Below the pieces are notes generated by a model. That model worked only from the letters and a program-made list of their open reading frames with translations, searched no databases and was not told the DNA's origin. Positions 12,101-21,028 of a stretch of 64,000 bases of DNA are shown one piece after another. Position numbers and translations under genes: made by a program. Location of the stretch: contig CM051520.1 of NCBI GenBank assembly GCA_028015205.1, positions 65,790,694 to 65,854,693 of the forward strand, in the 5' to 3' direction. Within the stretch, counting starts at the first letter, position 1; each line of letters opens with the position of its first letter. This stretch comes from Mytilisepta virgata. Lineage: Eukaryota > Mollusca > Bivalvia > Mytilida > Mytilidae.

Positions 12101-15100
12101 AGCCGATCCATCATCCAAGATGGCCGCCAGCGGGGAACTTAGTTTAACATAGGACCCTATGGGAAATGCATACAAATGACTTCTTTTAGAGAACCACTGA
12201 ATGGAATGAAACTAAATCTGGCATGAATGTTCCTTATGAGGTGCTGACCAAGTGTTGTTACTTTGTAGCCGATCCATCATCCAAGATGGCCGCCAGCGGG
12301 GAACTTAGTTTAACATAGGACCCTATGGGAAATGCATACAAATGACTTCTTTTAGAGAACCACTGAATGGAATGAAACTAAATCTGGCATGAATGTTCCT
12401 TATGAGGTGCTGACCAAGTGTTGTTACTTTGTAGCCGATCCATCATCCAAGATGGCCGCCAGCGGGGAACTTAGTTTAACATAGGACCCTATGGGAAATG
12501 CATACAAATGACTTCTTTTAGAGAACCGTTGAATGGAATGAAACCAAACATGGCATGAATGTTCCTTATGAGGTGCTGACCAAGTGTTGTTACTTTGTAG
12601 CCGATCCATAATCCAAGATGGTCGCCAGTAGGGGACTTAGTTTAACATAGAACCCTATGGGAAATGCATACAAATGACTTCTTTTAGTGACCCACTTAAT
12701 GGAATGAAACCAAACATGGCATGAATATTCCTTATGAAGTGCTGACCAAGTGTTGTTACTTTGTAGCTGATCCATCATCCAAGATGGCCGCCAGTGGGGA
12801 ACTTAGTTTAACATAGGACCCTATGGGAAATGCATACAAATGACTTCTTTTAGAGAACCACTGAATGGAATGAAACTAAATCTGGCATGAATGTTCCTTA
12901 TGAGATGCTGACCAAGTGTTGTTACTTTGTAGCCGATCCATTATCCAAGATGGGCGCCAGAGGGATACTTAGTTTAACATAGGACCCTATGGGAAATGCA
13001 TACAAATGACTTCTTTTAGAGAACCGTTGAATGGAATGAAACCAAACATGGCATGAATGTTCCTTATGAGGTGCTGACCAAGTGTTGTTACTTTGTAGCC
13101 GATCCATAATCCAAGATGGCCGCCAGCGGGGGACTTAGTTTAACATAGAACCCTATGGGAAATGCATACAAATGACTTCTTTTAGTGACCCACTTAATGG
13201 AATGAAACCAAACATGGCATGAATATTCCTTATGAAGTGCTGACCAAGTATTGTTACTTTGTAGCTGATCCATCATCCAAGATGGCCGCCAGCGGGGAAC
13301 TTAGTTTAACATAGGACCCTATGGGAAATGCATACAAATGACTTCTTTTAGAGAACCACTGAATGGAATGAAACTAAATCTGGCATGAATGTTCCTTATG
13401 AGGTGCTGACCAAGTGTTGTTACTTTGTAGCCGATCCATCATCCAAGATGGCCGCCAGAGGGGGAATTAGTTTAACATAGGACCCTATGGGAAATGCATA
13501 CAAATGACTTCTTTTAGAGAACCGTTAAATGGAATGAAACCAAACATGGCATGAATGTTCCTTATGAGGTGCTGACCAAGTGTTGTTACTTTGTAGCTGA
13601 TCCATCATCCAAGATGGCCACCAGCGGGGGACTAAGTTTAACATAGGACCCTATGGGAAATGCATACAAATGACTTCTTTTAGAGAACCACTGAATGGAA
13701 TGTAACAAAACATAGCATGAATGTTCCTTATGAGGTGCTGACCAAGTGTTGTTACTTTGTTGCCTATCCATCATCCAAGATGTTTAGAAGTCTATCAGAA
13801 AATTGTAAAAAAAATTCTGAATGGTCACAACTTGACCACATATTCAAAAATAATAATGATAAGATGTCTTCAGCAGCTATTGTAAGGCTACACTAAGATG
13901 ACCTGTTTTTAATTTTAAATACTGTGTCAAATTAAACCAATCTTGGTCTCAATCATTATATTATTTTACATAATTTTCAAAATCACATTAGATACAGGTG
14001 AGCGACACAGGCTCTTGAGAGCCTCTAGTTTTAGTAGCTGAAGCCATTTTGTCAAACGCTCGTTGTCTACTGAAAACTTACACTCTGACACTTTTGAATT
14101 TAACTTATTAAATCTACTCACCTGTCTTAATGACCCCAGGCCTAAATTAATTAGATCAGCTGATACAATGTATGTAAAATCGATTAAAATGTTCGTTTTG
14201 GGAGTAAACGATGGTTCATAAGAACCCTCCAGAGAGATCACGAATGATAATCAACAGACTGTAACCAAACAAATCACTTGTGCAAAATGTAAAAATAACT
14301 GTAATTAAAAATTGATAAGCCCCAGAAATCTTACATTTTTAGTCCATGGATCAATTAACTATATAAATCGGAAGATTAAAGCTTTTATTTTTCTTTCTTT
14401 TTACTTTCCCCTAAAGATTCGCGTTACTTCCGGTTAAAAAATAAACAAACACGATTTTACTTTGGTCGTTCAAAACAGGTACAAATACGTTTTTGGTACT
14501 GAAAATAGTGGTCGTTGGTCGCGTTTGACAGGTGGTCGTCCACGAGGGTGCTTTTATTAGAAAAAAACATCCGTGCAGCAAAAAAACGGTCGTTAAAGCC
14601 AGGTGGTCGTTCATTAGAGAGGTCGCCCAAGTCAGGTTTTACTGTATACAGTACAGAAGCTTGAACACCCCTACATATTATAGCAGAATCATGTTACATA
14701 CATATATAAATATTAAATTTGTATAGAAATATATCATGTTTGTGCGTTGTATTTGCCAAAAAATACCGGTTGAGAAGCTGGTGAATTTCCCCAGCTGTTA
14801 GGTGTGGGAAATTTCTCCTGTCTCGAAACCGGTATTTAGCAAGCACAAACATGATATATTTATTTAATTCCACTGAATATTCTTGTCTTGCTGTTAAACG
14901 GAACAAATGTTGATTTTTCATTGAGACTTAGTGGTTACTATTTTTAGACATGGATATTTTCCATTTAGCGTTGTATTTTTCACAATTACCACGCTTTCTG
15001 GATATCTCTGGAAGCAAACACAACAGATTAGCATTGTATTTTTCACAAATACCACGCTTTGTAGAATTCCGTCAAAGCAAATGCAACAGAACAGTAACAA

Positions 15101-15398
15101 AAAGATTGAAATTCATTCAATTTGCAAACAAATACAATTCATCTTATCCAATCAAAATACAGCATACTTATATAATTACCATTGAAATATCATTCTCAGT
15201 ATTGGTATCAATATTACATGTATTGTTTGATTTTAGGAACAAGAGGCTGCGGCCAAAGCAAAATCGTCAAAGAAACATGAAACTCCAAGTACTAGTTCCT
15301 GGTTCAAGTGGGATCCAGATGATGATAAAGGACCCCCAGGGAGCTGTGGTGGAAGTGGATTTGGTGGCCTTGATGGTGCTAACAGATTTGTTTTCTGA
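3183..15398 (+). CDS. USP38: USP38/USP35-type ubiquitin carboxyl-terminal hydrolase
   Basis: Cysteine protease that removes ubiquitin from proteins. Coding exons: 3183-4103, 4851-4952, 5451-5609, 6674-6867, 7176-7269, 10031-11236, 15237-15398. The total is 2838 nt, 945 residues, with an open frame across all junctions; the only split codon joins exons 4 and 5 (CG+A, Arg). Residues 1 to about 430 are the helical N-terminal region typical of USP35/USP38. The catalytic domain starts near 434. The Cys box GLHNLGNTCFMNS gives Cys445, the His box SESGHYYCYAR gives His778, and WYLFNDSS gives Asp819. Two CxxC pairs (582/585 and 666/669) form the zinc-ribbon fingers usual in USPs. The C-terminus (PPGSCGG..RFVF) matches the conserved vertebrate tail. 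Length is slightly below the vertebrate proteins (about 1020-1040). Vertebrates have two paralogues; this may be the single invertebrate ancestor-type gene, so the symbol is approximate. The start fits the family N-terminus (MD.IL.G). Confidence 0.95.
4527..4640. repeat. (GATAA)n microsatellite with retroelement-like tail
   Basis: Four GATAA units followed by 'gattttattgcaaaagtgc' inside intron 1. A short pentanucleotide run beside a unique-looking tail is common at LINE or SINE 3' ends. No reverse-transcriptase frame is visible nearby, so the assignment is weak. Confidence 0.35.
5130..5257 (-). mobile_element. tRNA-derived SINE fragment
   Basis: Read on the minus strand, the head begins CCTCTGTGGCCGAGTGGT, an A-box-like sequence, and ends with GGTTGTGAGTTCGAATC, a B box. 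Together these give the internal Pol III promoter of a class II (Leu/Ser-like) tRNA. A second copy with the same head lies at 53868-54114, so this is a dispersed family rather than a tRNA gene. It sits in intron 2 of the deubiquitinase gene. Its interior is the sequence amplified in the minisatellite at 7572-9267. Confidence 0.8.
5798..6295. mobile_element. Degraded pogo/Tigger-like MITE
   Basis: Starts TA-CAGTAGAACTTTGATGG and continues with a subterminal pattern (gagttactgcaaagttcg) like that of Tigger ends. The right side has the complementary style (gatccaagtttgagctactg), but its terminus is eroded. No transposase frame is present. Located in intron 3. Confidence 0.45.
6421..6550. mobile_element. 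Fragment related to the hAT-like element at 32270-32948
   Basis: Shares 'tataaaattctg', 'ccagattaaataaaaatc' style sequence and 'gcgaagcccagc' with the right end of the element at 32270-32948. Only this end is recognisable. Confidence 0.45.
7572..9267. repeat. 62-bp minisatellite, about 27 copies, derived from SINE interior
   Basis: A regular tandem array with period 62 (for example, the GATAGCC starts at 7632, 7694 and 7756 are exactly 62 apart). Several variant units are interspersed: most read 'agtggtcgttagtagttagg', while others read 'agtgatcgttaatagttagg' and carry 'atgaac'. The junction is 'acaactcacagcc' in some units and 'acaactgatagcc' or 'acaactgacagcc' in others. The unit matches the interior of the tRNA-derived SINE seen at 5171-5257 and 54029-54114. 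It occupies most of intron 5 of the deubiquitinase gene and has no coding potential. Confidence 0.95.
9638..9746. mobile_element. Small foldback MITE
   Basis: Left arm ATGAAATTTATC..GATAATTAAA..AAACTG pairs with the right arm CAGTTTATAAATG..TTTAATTATC..GATAAATTTCAT around the short spacer 'ttcggacgagcctgg'. It has no open frame. Located in intron 5, after the minisatellite. Confidence 0.65.
11636..11914 (-). pseudogene. Truncated pogo/Tigger transposase, N-terminal helix-turn-helix
   Basis: A minus-strand frame shows a CENP-B/pogo-type DNA-binding start, with the pattern KRKVLMLQDRIAVIEK followed by CKIAEHFSVGKTQIQSIIK, a clear helix-turn-helix. Real homology ends after about 60 residues, and the rest of the frame is unrelated. 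The likely start codon (MASATK) is on the far side of the F1 insertion, at about 14033-14050. The gene is therefore both truncated by deletion and split by insertion. No catalytic DDE domain is present. Confidence 0.8.
11919..14028 (+). mobile_element. F1 element with 166-bp tandem core (F1b)
   Basis: The left end is a hairpin: AGCTCACCTGACCC, AAA loop, GGGTCAAGTGAGCT. Next come 'catcacttggcgtccg', a (CGTC)-rich microsatellite and about 10.7 tandem copies of a 166-bp unit. A unique tail (13790-13995) follows, then CAGGTGAGC, the hairpin AGGCTCTTGAGAGCCT and CTAG. GCTCACCTG and CAGGTGAGC form 9-bp subterminal inverted repeats. No protein is encoded. The design matches non-autonomous Helentron-like (HINE/pearl/DINE-1-type) elements, and the target here was a T-run. 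Its tail is nearly identical to that of the copy at 27037-29660, suggesting recent activity. Confidence 0.85.
12010..13788. repeat. 166-bp tandem array with three unit types
   Basis: The phrase 'gatccatcatccaag' recurs at 12105, 12271 and 12437, exactly 166 apart. Units fall into type A (agaaccactgaatgg), type B (agaaccgttgaatgg) and type C (gtgacccacttaatgg with ttatgaagtgctg). After an initial run of A units the order is A-B-C-A-B-C-A-B, a 498-bp higher-order repeat. Minus-strand frames of about 61 residues in the array are repeat shadows. Confidence 0.9.
14727..14861. mobile_element. Short palindromic MITE
   Basis: The outer 19 bp are perfect inverted repeats (AAATATATCATGTTTGTGC at the left, its complement ending at 14861). 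Further inside, AAATACCGGTT pairs again. The total is 135 bp with a small asymmetric loop. No open frame. Located in intron 6. Confidence 0.65.
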
Positions 15399-16617
15399 TG
15401 TATTTTGGCTTTCTTTGTTGGACGGGTATTTTGTTATTACCATGGGGTGTGGATTTATTCACTAAACACAAAGTATCAACTTGGATGTTTAAGATTTGAT
15501 TTGAGGAGGGTTGAGGGCTGGGAAAGAGGGGTTTAAGGAGGGTTGGGGGCTGGGAAAGAGGGGTTTGAAGAGGGTTGGGGCTGGGAAAGAGGGGTTTGAG
15601 GAGGGTTGGGGGCTGGGAAAGAGGGTTTGAGGAGGGTTGGGGGCTAGGAAAGGGGTTTGAGGGTTGGGGCTGGGAAAGAGGGGTTTGAGGAGAGCTGGGG
15701 GCTGGGAAAGAGGGTTCGAGGAGGGTAGGGGCTGGGAAAGGGGTTTGAGGAGGGTTGGGGCTGGGAAAGAGGGATTTAGTATACCTTTGTAACATTAGAT
15801 TTTTACATTGCATATTAGATGGTGAAATACATTTTGTAACGGTTTTCATCATTAAAATGAGGTGTCATATTGACATTGTACAAAGTCTGTACAGATAATA
15901 TTCACATTTAAAAGTGTAATTCACAGATACATTTATAGACACTGGACTATATCTGCAATGTTTTATTCAACAGTGAAATACTAAAGTTGTTGGAAAATGT
16001 AAAAAAAATAATTTAGAATTATGTTTCAATATATGAAATGGGGATGGAACATGTACATTTGTATTCAGATCACATTGATCATGTTTTGTTAAAGAATTTT
16101 TTTGTTTTGTCTTTCATTCTTTTTTTTATTGAGTGCTACATTTGTACGTATTCATTTAGGCATTCTGATTTTCCTTTTTATGGAATTTTTATTTTGTCAT
16201 TATTATTTTTACTAACTAAATTTATTTTCTGCAATTTCAAATCGGCGTCTTTCTTCAACACTCTACATGTGTATAATACTACATGAATCAGTGCAATATT
16301 GTAAATGTTTCTTGCAAAGAATGTTGATGAATGTTTGTACTGTATTATACAGATAAAACATGGTTAAGTAGCCATTAATACATGATTAGTATTTGGCTGC
16401 CACGAGGATAACTTGTGTGCAAATATCTGATTTTATAAACTTTGTCCCTTGCTCGTAGTTTGGAAAATGATGTATTTTGTTTTCATTTAAACAATGCGTA
16501 TAACCAAAGTGTTTAAAAGTACAGGTGACTTTTGTAATGTCAGAATTCCTGATACATGTATGTCAAAATGATTGGTTGATCAGCACTACATTTAATCCTG
16601 GTAACTCAAAATGATAT
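15399..16617 (+). other. Probable 3' UTR of the deubiquitinase gene
   Basis: Apart from the G-rich array, this is AT-rich sequence without coding potential. No clear poly(A) signal decides the end of the transcript. Confidence 0.4.
15503..15776 (+). repeat. G-rich 32-bp minisatellite in 3' UTR of the deubiquitinase gene
   Basis: About nine imperfect units of 'gaggagggttgggggctggg' plus 'aaagaggggttt', starting about 105 nt after the stop codon, so almost certainly transcribed. The plus strand, which would be the RNA sense, carries many GGG/GGGG runs and could form G-quadruplexes. The long minus-strand Pro/Ser-rich frame over it is a shadow. Confidence 0.85.
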
Positions 16618-16620
16618 TTT

Positions 16621-16949
16621 TAGCCCACCTTCAGCTGGCCCTTGGGCAAGGGCAAAGGGCAATTGTCCTTATGTGGGCTTCTTTCAAAATTGTATCTGAT
16701 TACCCAGACAGCCAACCAAGTTGGCCATCACAAACAACTAAGTTAATTTAGTATAGGACCCCATTGGAAAATTAATTTAAAGATTTTCTTGTCTAAAACA
16801 ACTGAGCCAGTTGGAATCAAATTTGGCATCAATGGTCTTGGGTAGTCCTCTTTCAAAAGTTTATACAACAATATTCACCAAACAAAATTTAGTTTCGATT
16901 TGGGCAGATAAAATCCAGGTTAGTGATTCATGCTCCTGTGAGCGTTTAG
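16621..16949 (+). mobile_element. Degenerate F1 element
   Basis: Starts TAGCCCACCTTCAGCTGGCC, contains one degenerate core unit ('tataggacccc', 'gagccagttggaat') and ends 'ccaggttagtgattcatgctcctgtgagcgtttag', an eroded form of the F1 subterminal repeat and terminal hairpin. Confidence 0.6.
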
Positions 16950-18049
16950 TTTAGTACCAGTATGTATCTGCCCTATCATTATATATTACTGTACACAAAC
17001 AGGTATGTAAATAAGTTGTTTTAAAAAGAAAATTGTACAAAATTGTCTGTGATTTTCATGTTTTTTTGTATCATATTTTGTATTCAAAGTGAACTTTATG
17101 AACTGTGATATTAGTTAAAGGTTACAGATTAGAATTTATGCTGCATTTTTTATTCATATTGTCATTTTTAACTTTCTGTTGTAACTTTTTGCTGTCTGCA
17201 TGGTATTAACTAGACATTGTGTGTCTTCCTGAACATAGAATTCCCATGATTGATGACAGGAAATCATTTTCATAAATACTTTAGATACAAGAAAGTTTCA
17301 CATTATATCATGCTTATATTAATTGGTTTCACTCGATAAATAATAAAAAGCACAGTTACCGAGGCTTAAATTCAATGGAGTCACTGAGGCATGAAATGTA
17401 GGTCATGTTGGCTCATATGTTGCTGATCTGTGTTGAACTAAAAAACAATTGTAGTTGTAAAATATCAGGCCATATCATAATAGGTTTTTATACGACCGCA
17501 AAATTTTTGTCGTCCGAAGACATTTGGTTTTCGCACTATAACTTTAGTATAAGTTAATAGAAATCTATGAAATTTAAACACAAGGTTTATGACCACAAAA
17601 GGAAGATTGGGATTGATTTTGGGAGTTTTGGTCCCAACAGTTTAAGAATCAGGGGCCAAAAAAGGGCCCAATAAGCATTTTTCTAGGTTTTCGCACAATA
17701 ACTCTAGTATAAGTAAATAGAAATCTATGAAATTTTAACACAAGGTTTATGACCACAAAAGGAAGGTTGGGATTGTTTTTGGGAGTTTTGGTCCCAACAG
17801 TTTAGGAATTAGGGGCTAAAAAAGGGCCAAAATAAGCATTTTTCTTGGTTTTTGCACAATAACTTTAGTATAAGTAAATAGAAATCTATGAAATTTAAAC
17901 ACAAGGTTTATGACCACAAAAGGAAGGTTGGGATTGATTTTTGGAGTTTTGGTCCCAACAGTTTAGGAATTAGGGGCCAAAAGGGTCCAAAATTAAACTT
18001 TGTTTGATTTCATTGAAAATTTAACTATTGGGGTTCTTTGATATGCCGA

Positions 18050-18780
18050 ATCTAACCGTGCATTTAGGATCTTAATTTTTGGTCCCGTTTTCAAATTGGT
18101 CTACATTAAGGTCCAAAGGGTCCAAAATTAAACTTAGTTTGATTTTAACAAAAATTGAATTCTTTGGGTTCTTTGATATGCTGAATCTAAACATGTACTT
18201 AGTTTTTTTATTATGGGCCCAGTTTTCAAGTTGGTCCAAATCGGGGTCCAAAATTAAACTTTGTTTGATTTCATCGAAAATTGAACTATTGGGGTTCTTT
18301 GATATGCCGAATCTAACCGTGCATTTAGATTCTTAATTTTTGGTCCCGTTTTCAAATTGGTCTACATTAAGGTCCAAAGGGTCCAAAATTAAACTTAGTT
18401 CGATTTTAACAAAAATTGAATTCTTTGGGTTCTTTGATATGCTGAATCTAAACATGTACTTAGTTTTTTTATTATGGGCCCAGTTTTCAAGTTGGTCCAA
18501 ATCGGGGTCCAAAATTAAACTTTGTTTGATTTCATCGAAAATTGAACTATTGGGGTTCTTTGATATGCCGAATCTAACCGTGCATTTAGATTCTTAATTT
18601 TTGGTCCCGTTTTCAAATTGGTCTACATTAAGGTCCAAAGGGTCCAAAATTAAACTTAGTTCGATTTTAACAAAAATTGAATTCTTGGGGTTCTTTGATA
18701 TGCTGAATCTAAACATGTACTTAGTTTTTTTATTATGGGCCGAGTTTTCAAGTTGGTCCAAATCGGGGTCCAAAATTAAA
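18050..18780 (+). repeat. 261-bp tandem repeat inside F3
   Basis: Near-identical units start 'tggtcccgttttcaaattgg' at 18079, 18340 and 18601, exactly 261 bp apart. Because 261 is divisible by 3, near-identical open frames of 85 codons recur in each unit, but they have no protein-like features. Confidence 0.85.
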
Positions 18781-18784
18781 GCTA

Positions 18785-19016
18785 AAAAGGGGGTAAATTT
18801 TTTTTTTTTTTTTGGGGGGCGGGGGGCAATTCTTCACAGCATATTGTATTACACAAAAGCAAAAAATTGAATATAAATTCAAATCATATGACCAATTCTA
18901 AGTTCTTTATTTCAGTTATTCTGTGTCAGAAACCTATTATGTGTCAAATATTTGAAGAAATTTTCAATTGCACAGTATTGCGCAATAGCAAGAAATTGAT
19001 ATGTGTGCCCTGTTAT
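18785..19016 (+). repeat. Duplicated block, first copy
   Basis: About 230 bp (poly-T/poly-G start, 'cacagcatattgtattacac', 'gtgtcagaaacctattatg') are repeated almost identically at 20809-21028, on the other side of the nested F1 copy. The 7 bases just before it, GCTAAAA, equal the terminal bases of that F1 copy. Confidence 0.8.
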
Positions 19017-19199
19017 CAAAACTTTATTATTAACAAATTCCATTGGAAATTTGCCAATATAAAATGTGCTGATGAAGCTTTTTTGTTTATCTTATCTAAA
19101 CTGCTTTTAATATGTATATTTAAAATTTGCCATCCATGACTATGATGTCATTTTCTATTTTAATATGTTATGGTGTATTTAAATGGGCTGTTATGGTTG

Positions 19200-19440
19200 C
19201 AAAGTATAAAGAAATGGGGGGGGGGGGGGGGTTGAAAACAAATTTTGGGGGGGGGGGGTTAAATGAGAAATTGGGGAGGGGGTAACTTTTTCTCATTTCA
19301 TATTTCATAAATTAAAAAGAAAATTTCAAATTTTTTTTAGCAAAAAAAAGGGGGGGGGGGGGGGTTACAATAAATTTTATTGTTTTTTGTTTTTTTTTTT
19401 GGGAGGGGGGTCAATGTGCAACTTCATAGTGTATTGCACA
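19200..19440. repeat. Poly-G/poly-T low-complexity tract
   Basis: Several runs of 10 or more G alternate with T-rich sequence, interspersed with degenerate pieces of the neighbouring duplicated block ('caacttcatagtgtattgcac'). Confidence 0.7.
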
Positions 19441-19450
19441 AAAGCTAAAA

Positions 19451-20804
19451 CAAGAGGCTCTCAAGAGCCTGAATCGCTCACCTGGCAAACAATGCACTAT
19501 AAACTAAATCTCATCATCACCATTCACTAAGGATACCATGTTTACTTTAAAAACGAAATATTGTTGAAATCCGAGCAAGTGTAAAAAATGGCGGGAAAGT
19601 GGCAGCCATTTTAAAAATGGCCGTCCAAAATAAACTTTCATCATCACCATTCAACTTGGGATACCATGTTTACCTTGAAAGTAGCTTTCGTCTTCATTTT
19701 CTTTCTATAATTCAGAAAAAAATAAGCAAAAACAGCATTTTGACCCCTATGTTCTATTTTTAGTAAGGGCGGACATGTTTTTCGACTAATCAAAAATCCA
19801 AGCATTAACTTTTTGCAGGATACCCTAAGGAACAATCTTACCAAGTTTCATTTGATTTTGAATAGTAGTTTCAGAGAAGAAGATTTTTGAAATAATAACA
19901 TAAAAAAAAGCCAAAAAATGTCAAAAAAGGGCAATAACTCTAACATCAGTTGACAGATTTTCACGCAAATCAGCACACAGGTAGCTCTCATCATGCTGAA
20001 CACTTTCAACTTGCCAGAATTTGCCGTAACCTAATGATTTTTGAGATATTTGCGAAGAACTGTTGTTTGACCCCTATGTTCTATTTTTAGTAACAGTGGC
20101 CATGTTTTTCGACGGATCAAAAATCAAAGCATAAATTTTTTGCAGGATACCCTAAGGAACAATCTTACCAAGTTTCATTTGATTTTGAATAGCAGTTTCA
20201 GAGAAGAAGATTTTTGAAATAATAACATAAAAAAACTGTTGTTTGACCCCTATGTTCTATTTTTAGCTACAGTGGCCATGTTTTTCGACGGATCAAAAAT
20301 CGAAGCATAAACTTTGTGCAGGATACCCTAAGGAACAATCATGCTAAGTTTTATCCAAATCCATTCAGTAGTTTCAGAGGAGAAGATTTTTTAAATAATA
20401 ACATAAAAAAAAGCCAAAAATGTCAAAAAAAGGGCAATAACTCCTACATGGGTCGTTGGATCTTCTTCAAAATTTCAGGGCAGGTAGATCTTGAGGTGCT
20501 GAACACTTTTACCCTATGCCAGAATTTTGATATCTGTGACCGTTTCTGACTTATTTGCAAAAAACTGCGATTTACCCCTATGTTCTATTTTTAGCCATGA
20601 CGGCCATGTTTTTATACGAATCAAAAATCCAAACAACAGATTTGTAGCACCCATACCAATTAATAACTGTACCAAGTTTGGTTGCAGTTGGACTTATGGT
20701 GTTGGAGGAGTTAACGTTTGAAAAAGTTAACGGACGACGGACGGACAGACGACGGACGCCAAGTGATGGCAATAGCTCACATGACCCTTCGGGTCAGGTG
20801 AGCT
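19451..20804 (-). mobile_element. F1 element nested in F3 (F1d)
   Basis: Read on the minus strand it starts AGCTCACCTGACCC, loop GAA, GGGTCATGTGAGCT, then 'catcacttggcgtccg' with a CGTC-rich stretch. It ends CAGGTGAGC, hairpin AGGCTCTTGAGAGCCT, CTTG. Core units differ from those of F1b and carry 'gacccctatgttctattttt' and 'caggataccctaagg'. Confidence 0.8.
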
Positions 20805-20808
20805 AAAA

Positions 20809-21028
20809 AGGGGTAAATTATTATTTTTTTTGGGGGGGGGGCAATTCTCCACAGCATATTGTATTACACAAAAGCAAAAAATTGAATATAAATTCAAATC
20901 ATATGACCAATTTTAAGTTCTTTGATTTCAGTTATTCTGTGTCAGAAACCTATTATGTGTCAAATATTTGAAGAAATTTTCAATTACACAGTATTGCGCA
21001 ATAGCAAGAAATTGATATGTGTGCCCAA
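20809..21028 (+). repeat. Duplicated block, second copy
   Basis: Near-identical to 18785-19016 up to 'gatatgtgtgccc', after which the two diverge. Confidence 0.8.

Larger units (their letters stand above)
11536..14644 (-). mobile_element. Pogo/Tigger-like DNA transposon interrupted by an F1 element
   Basis: The ends are perfect inverted repeats CAGTAAAACCTG (11536-11547) and CAGGTTTTACTG (14633-14644), each flanked by TA, the target duplication of the Tc1/mariner/pogo group. Without the F1 insertion at 11919-14028 the element is about 1.0 kb and keeps only the start of a transposase frame, so it is an internally deleted, non-autonomous copy. It lies in intron 6 of the deubiquitinase gene. 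Confidence 0.85.

Noticed and set aside
12424..13774. Series of minus-strand frames of about 61 codons (also 27392-29406)
   Set aside because: They recur with the 166-bp unit, are shadows of the tandem repeat and have no protein features.
15379..15852. 157-codon Pro/Ser-rich minus-strand frame
   Set aside because: It is the complement of the G-rich minisatellite in the deubiquitinase 3' UTR.
18079..18870. Near-identical 85-codon frames in tandem
   Set aside because: Consequence of a 261-bp repeat whose length is a multiple of three; no domain, and the rest of the element is non-coding.
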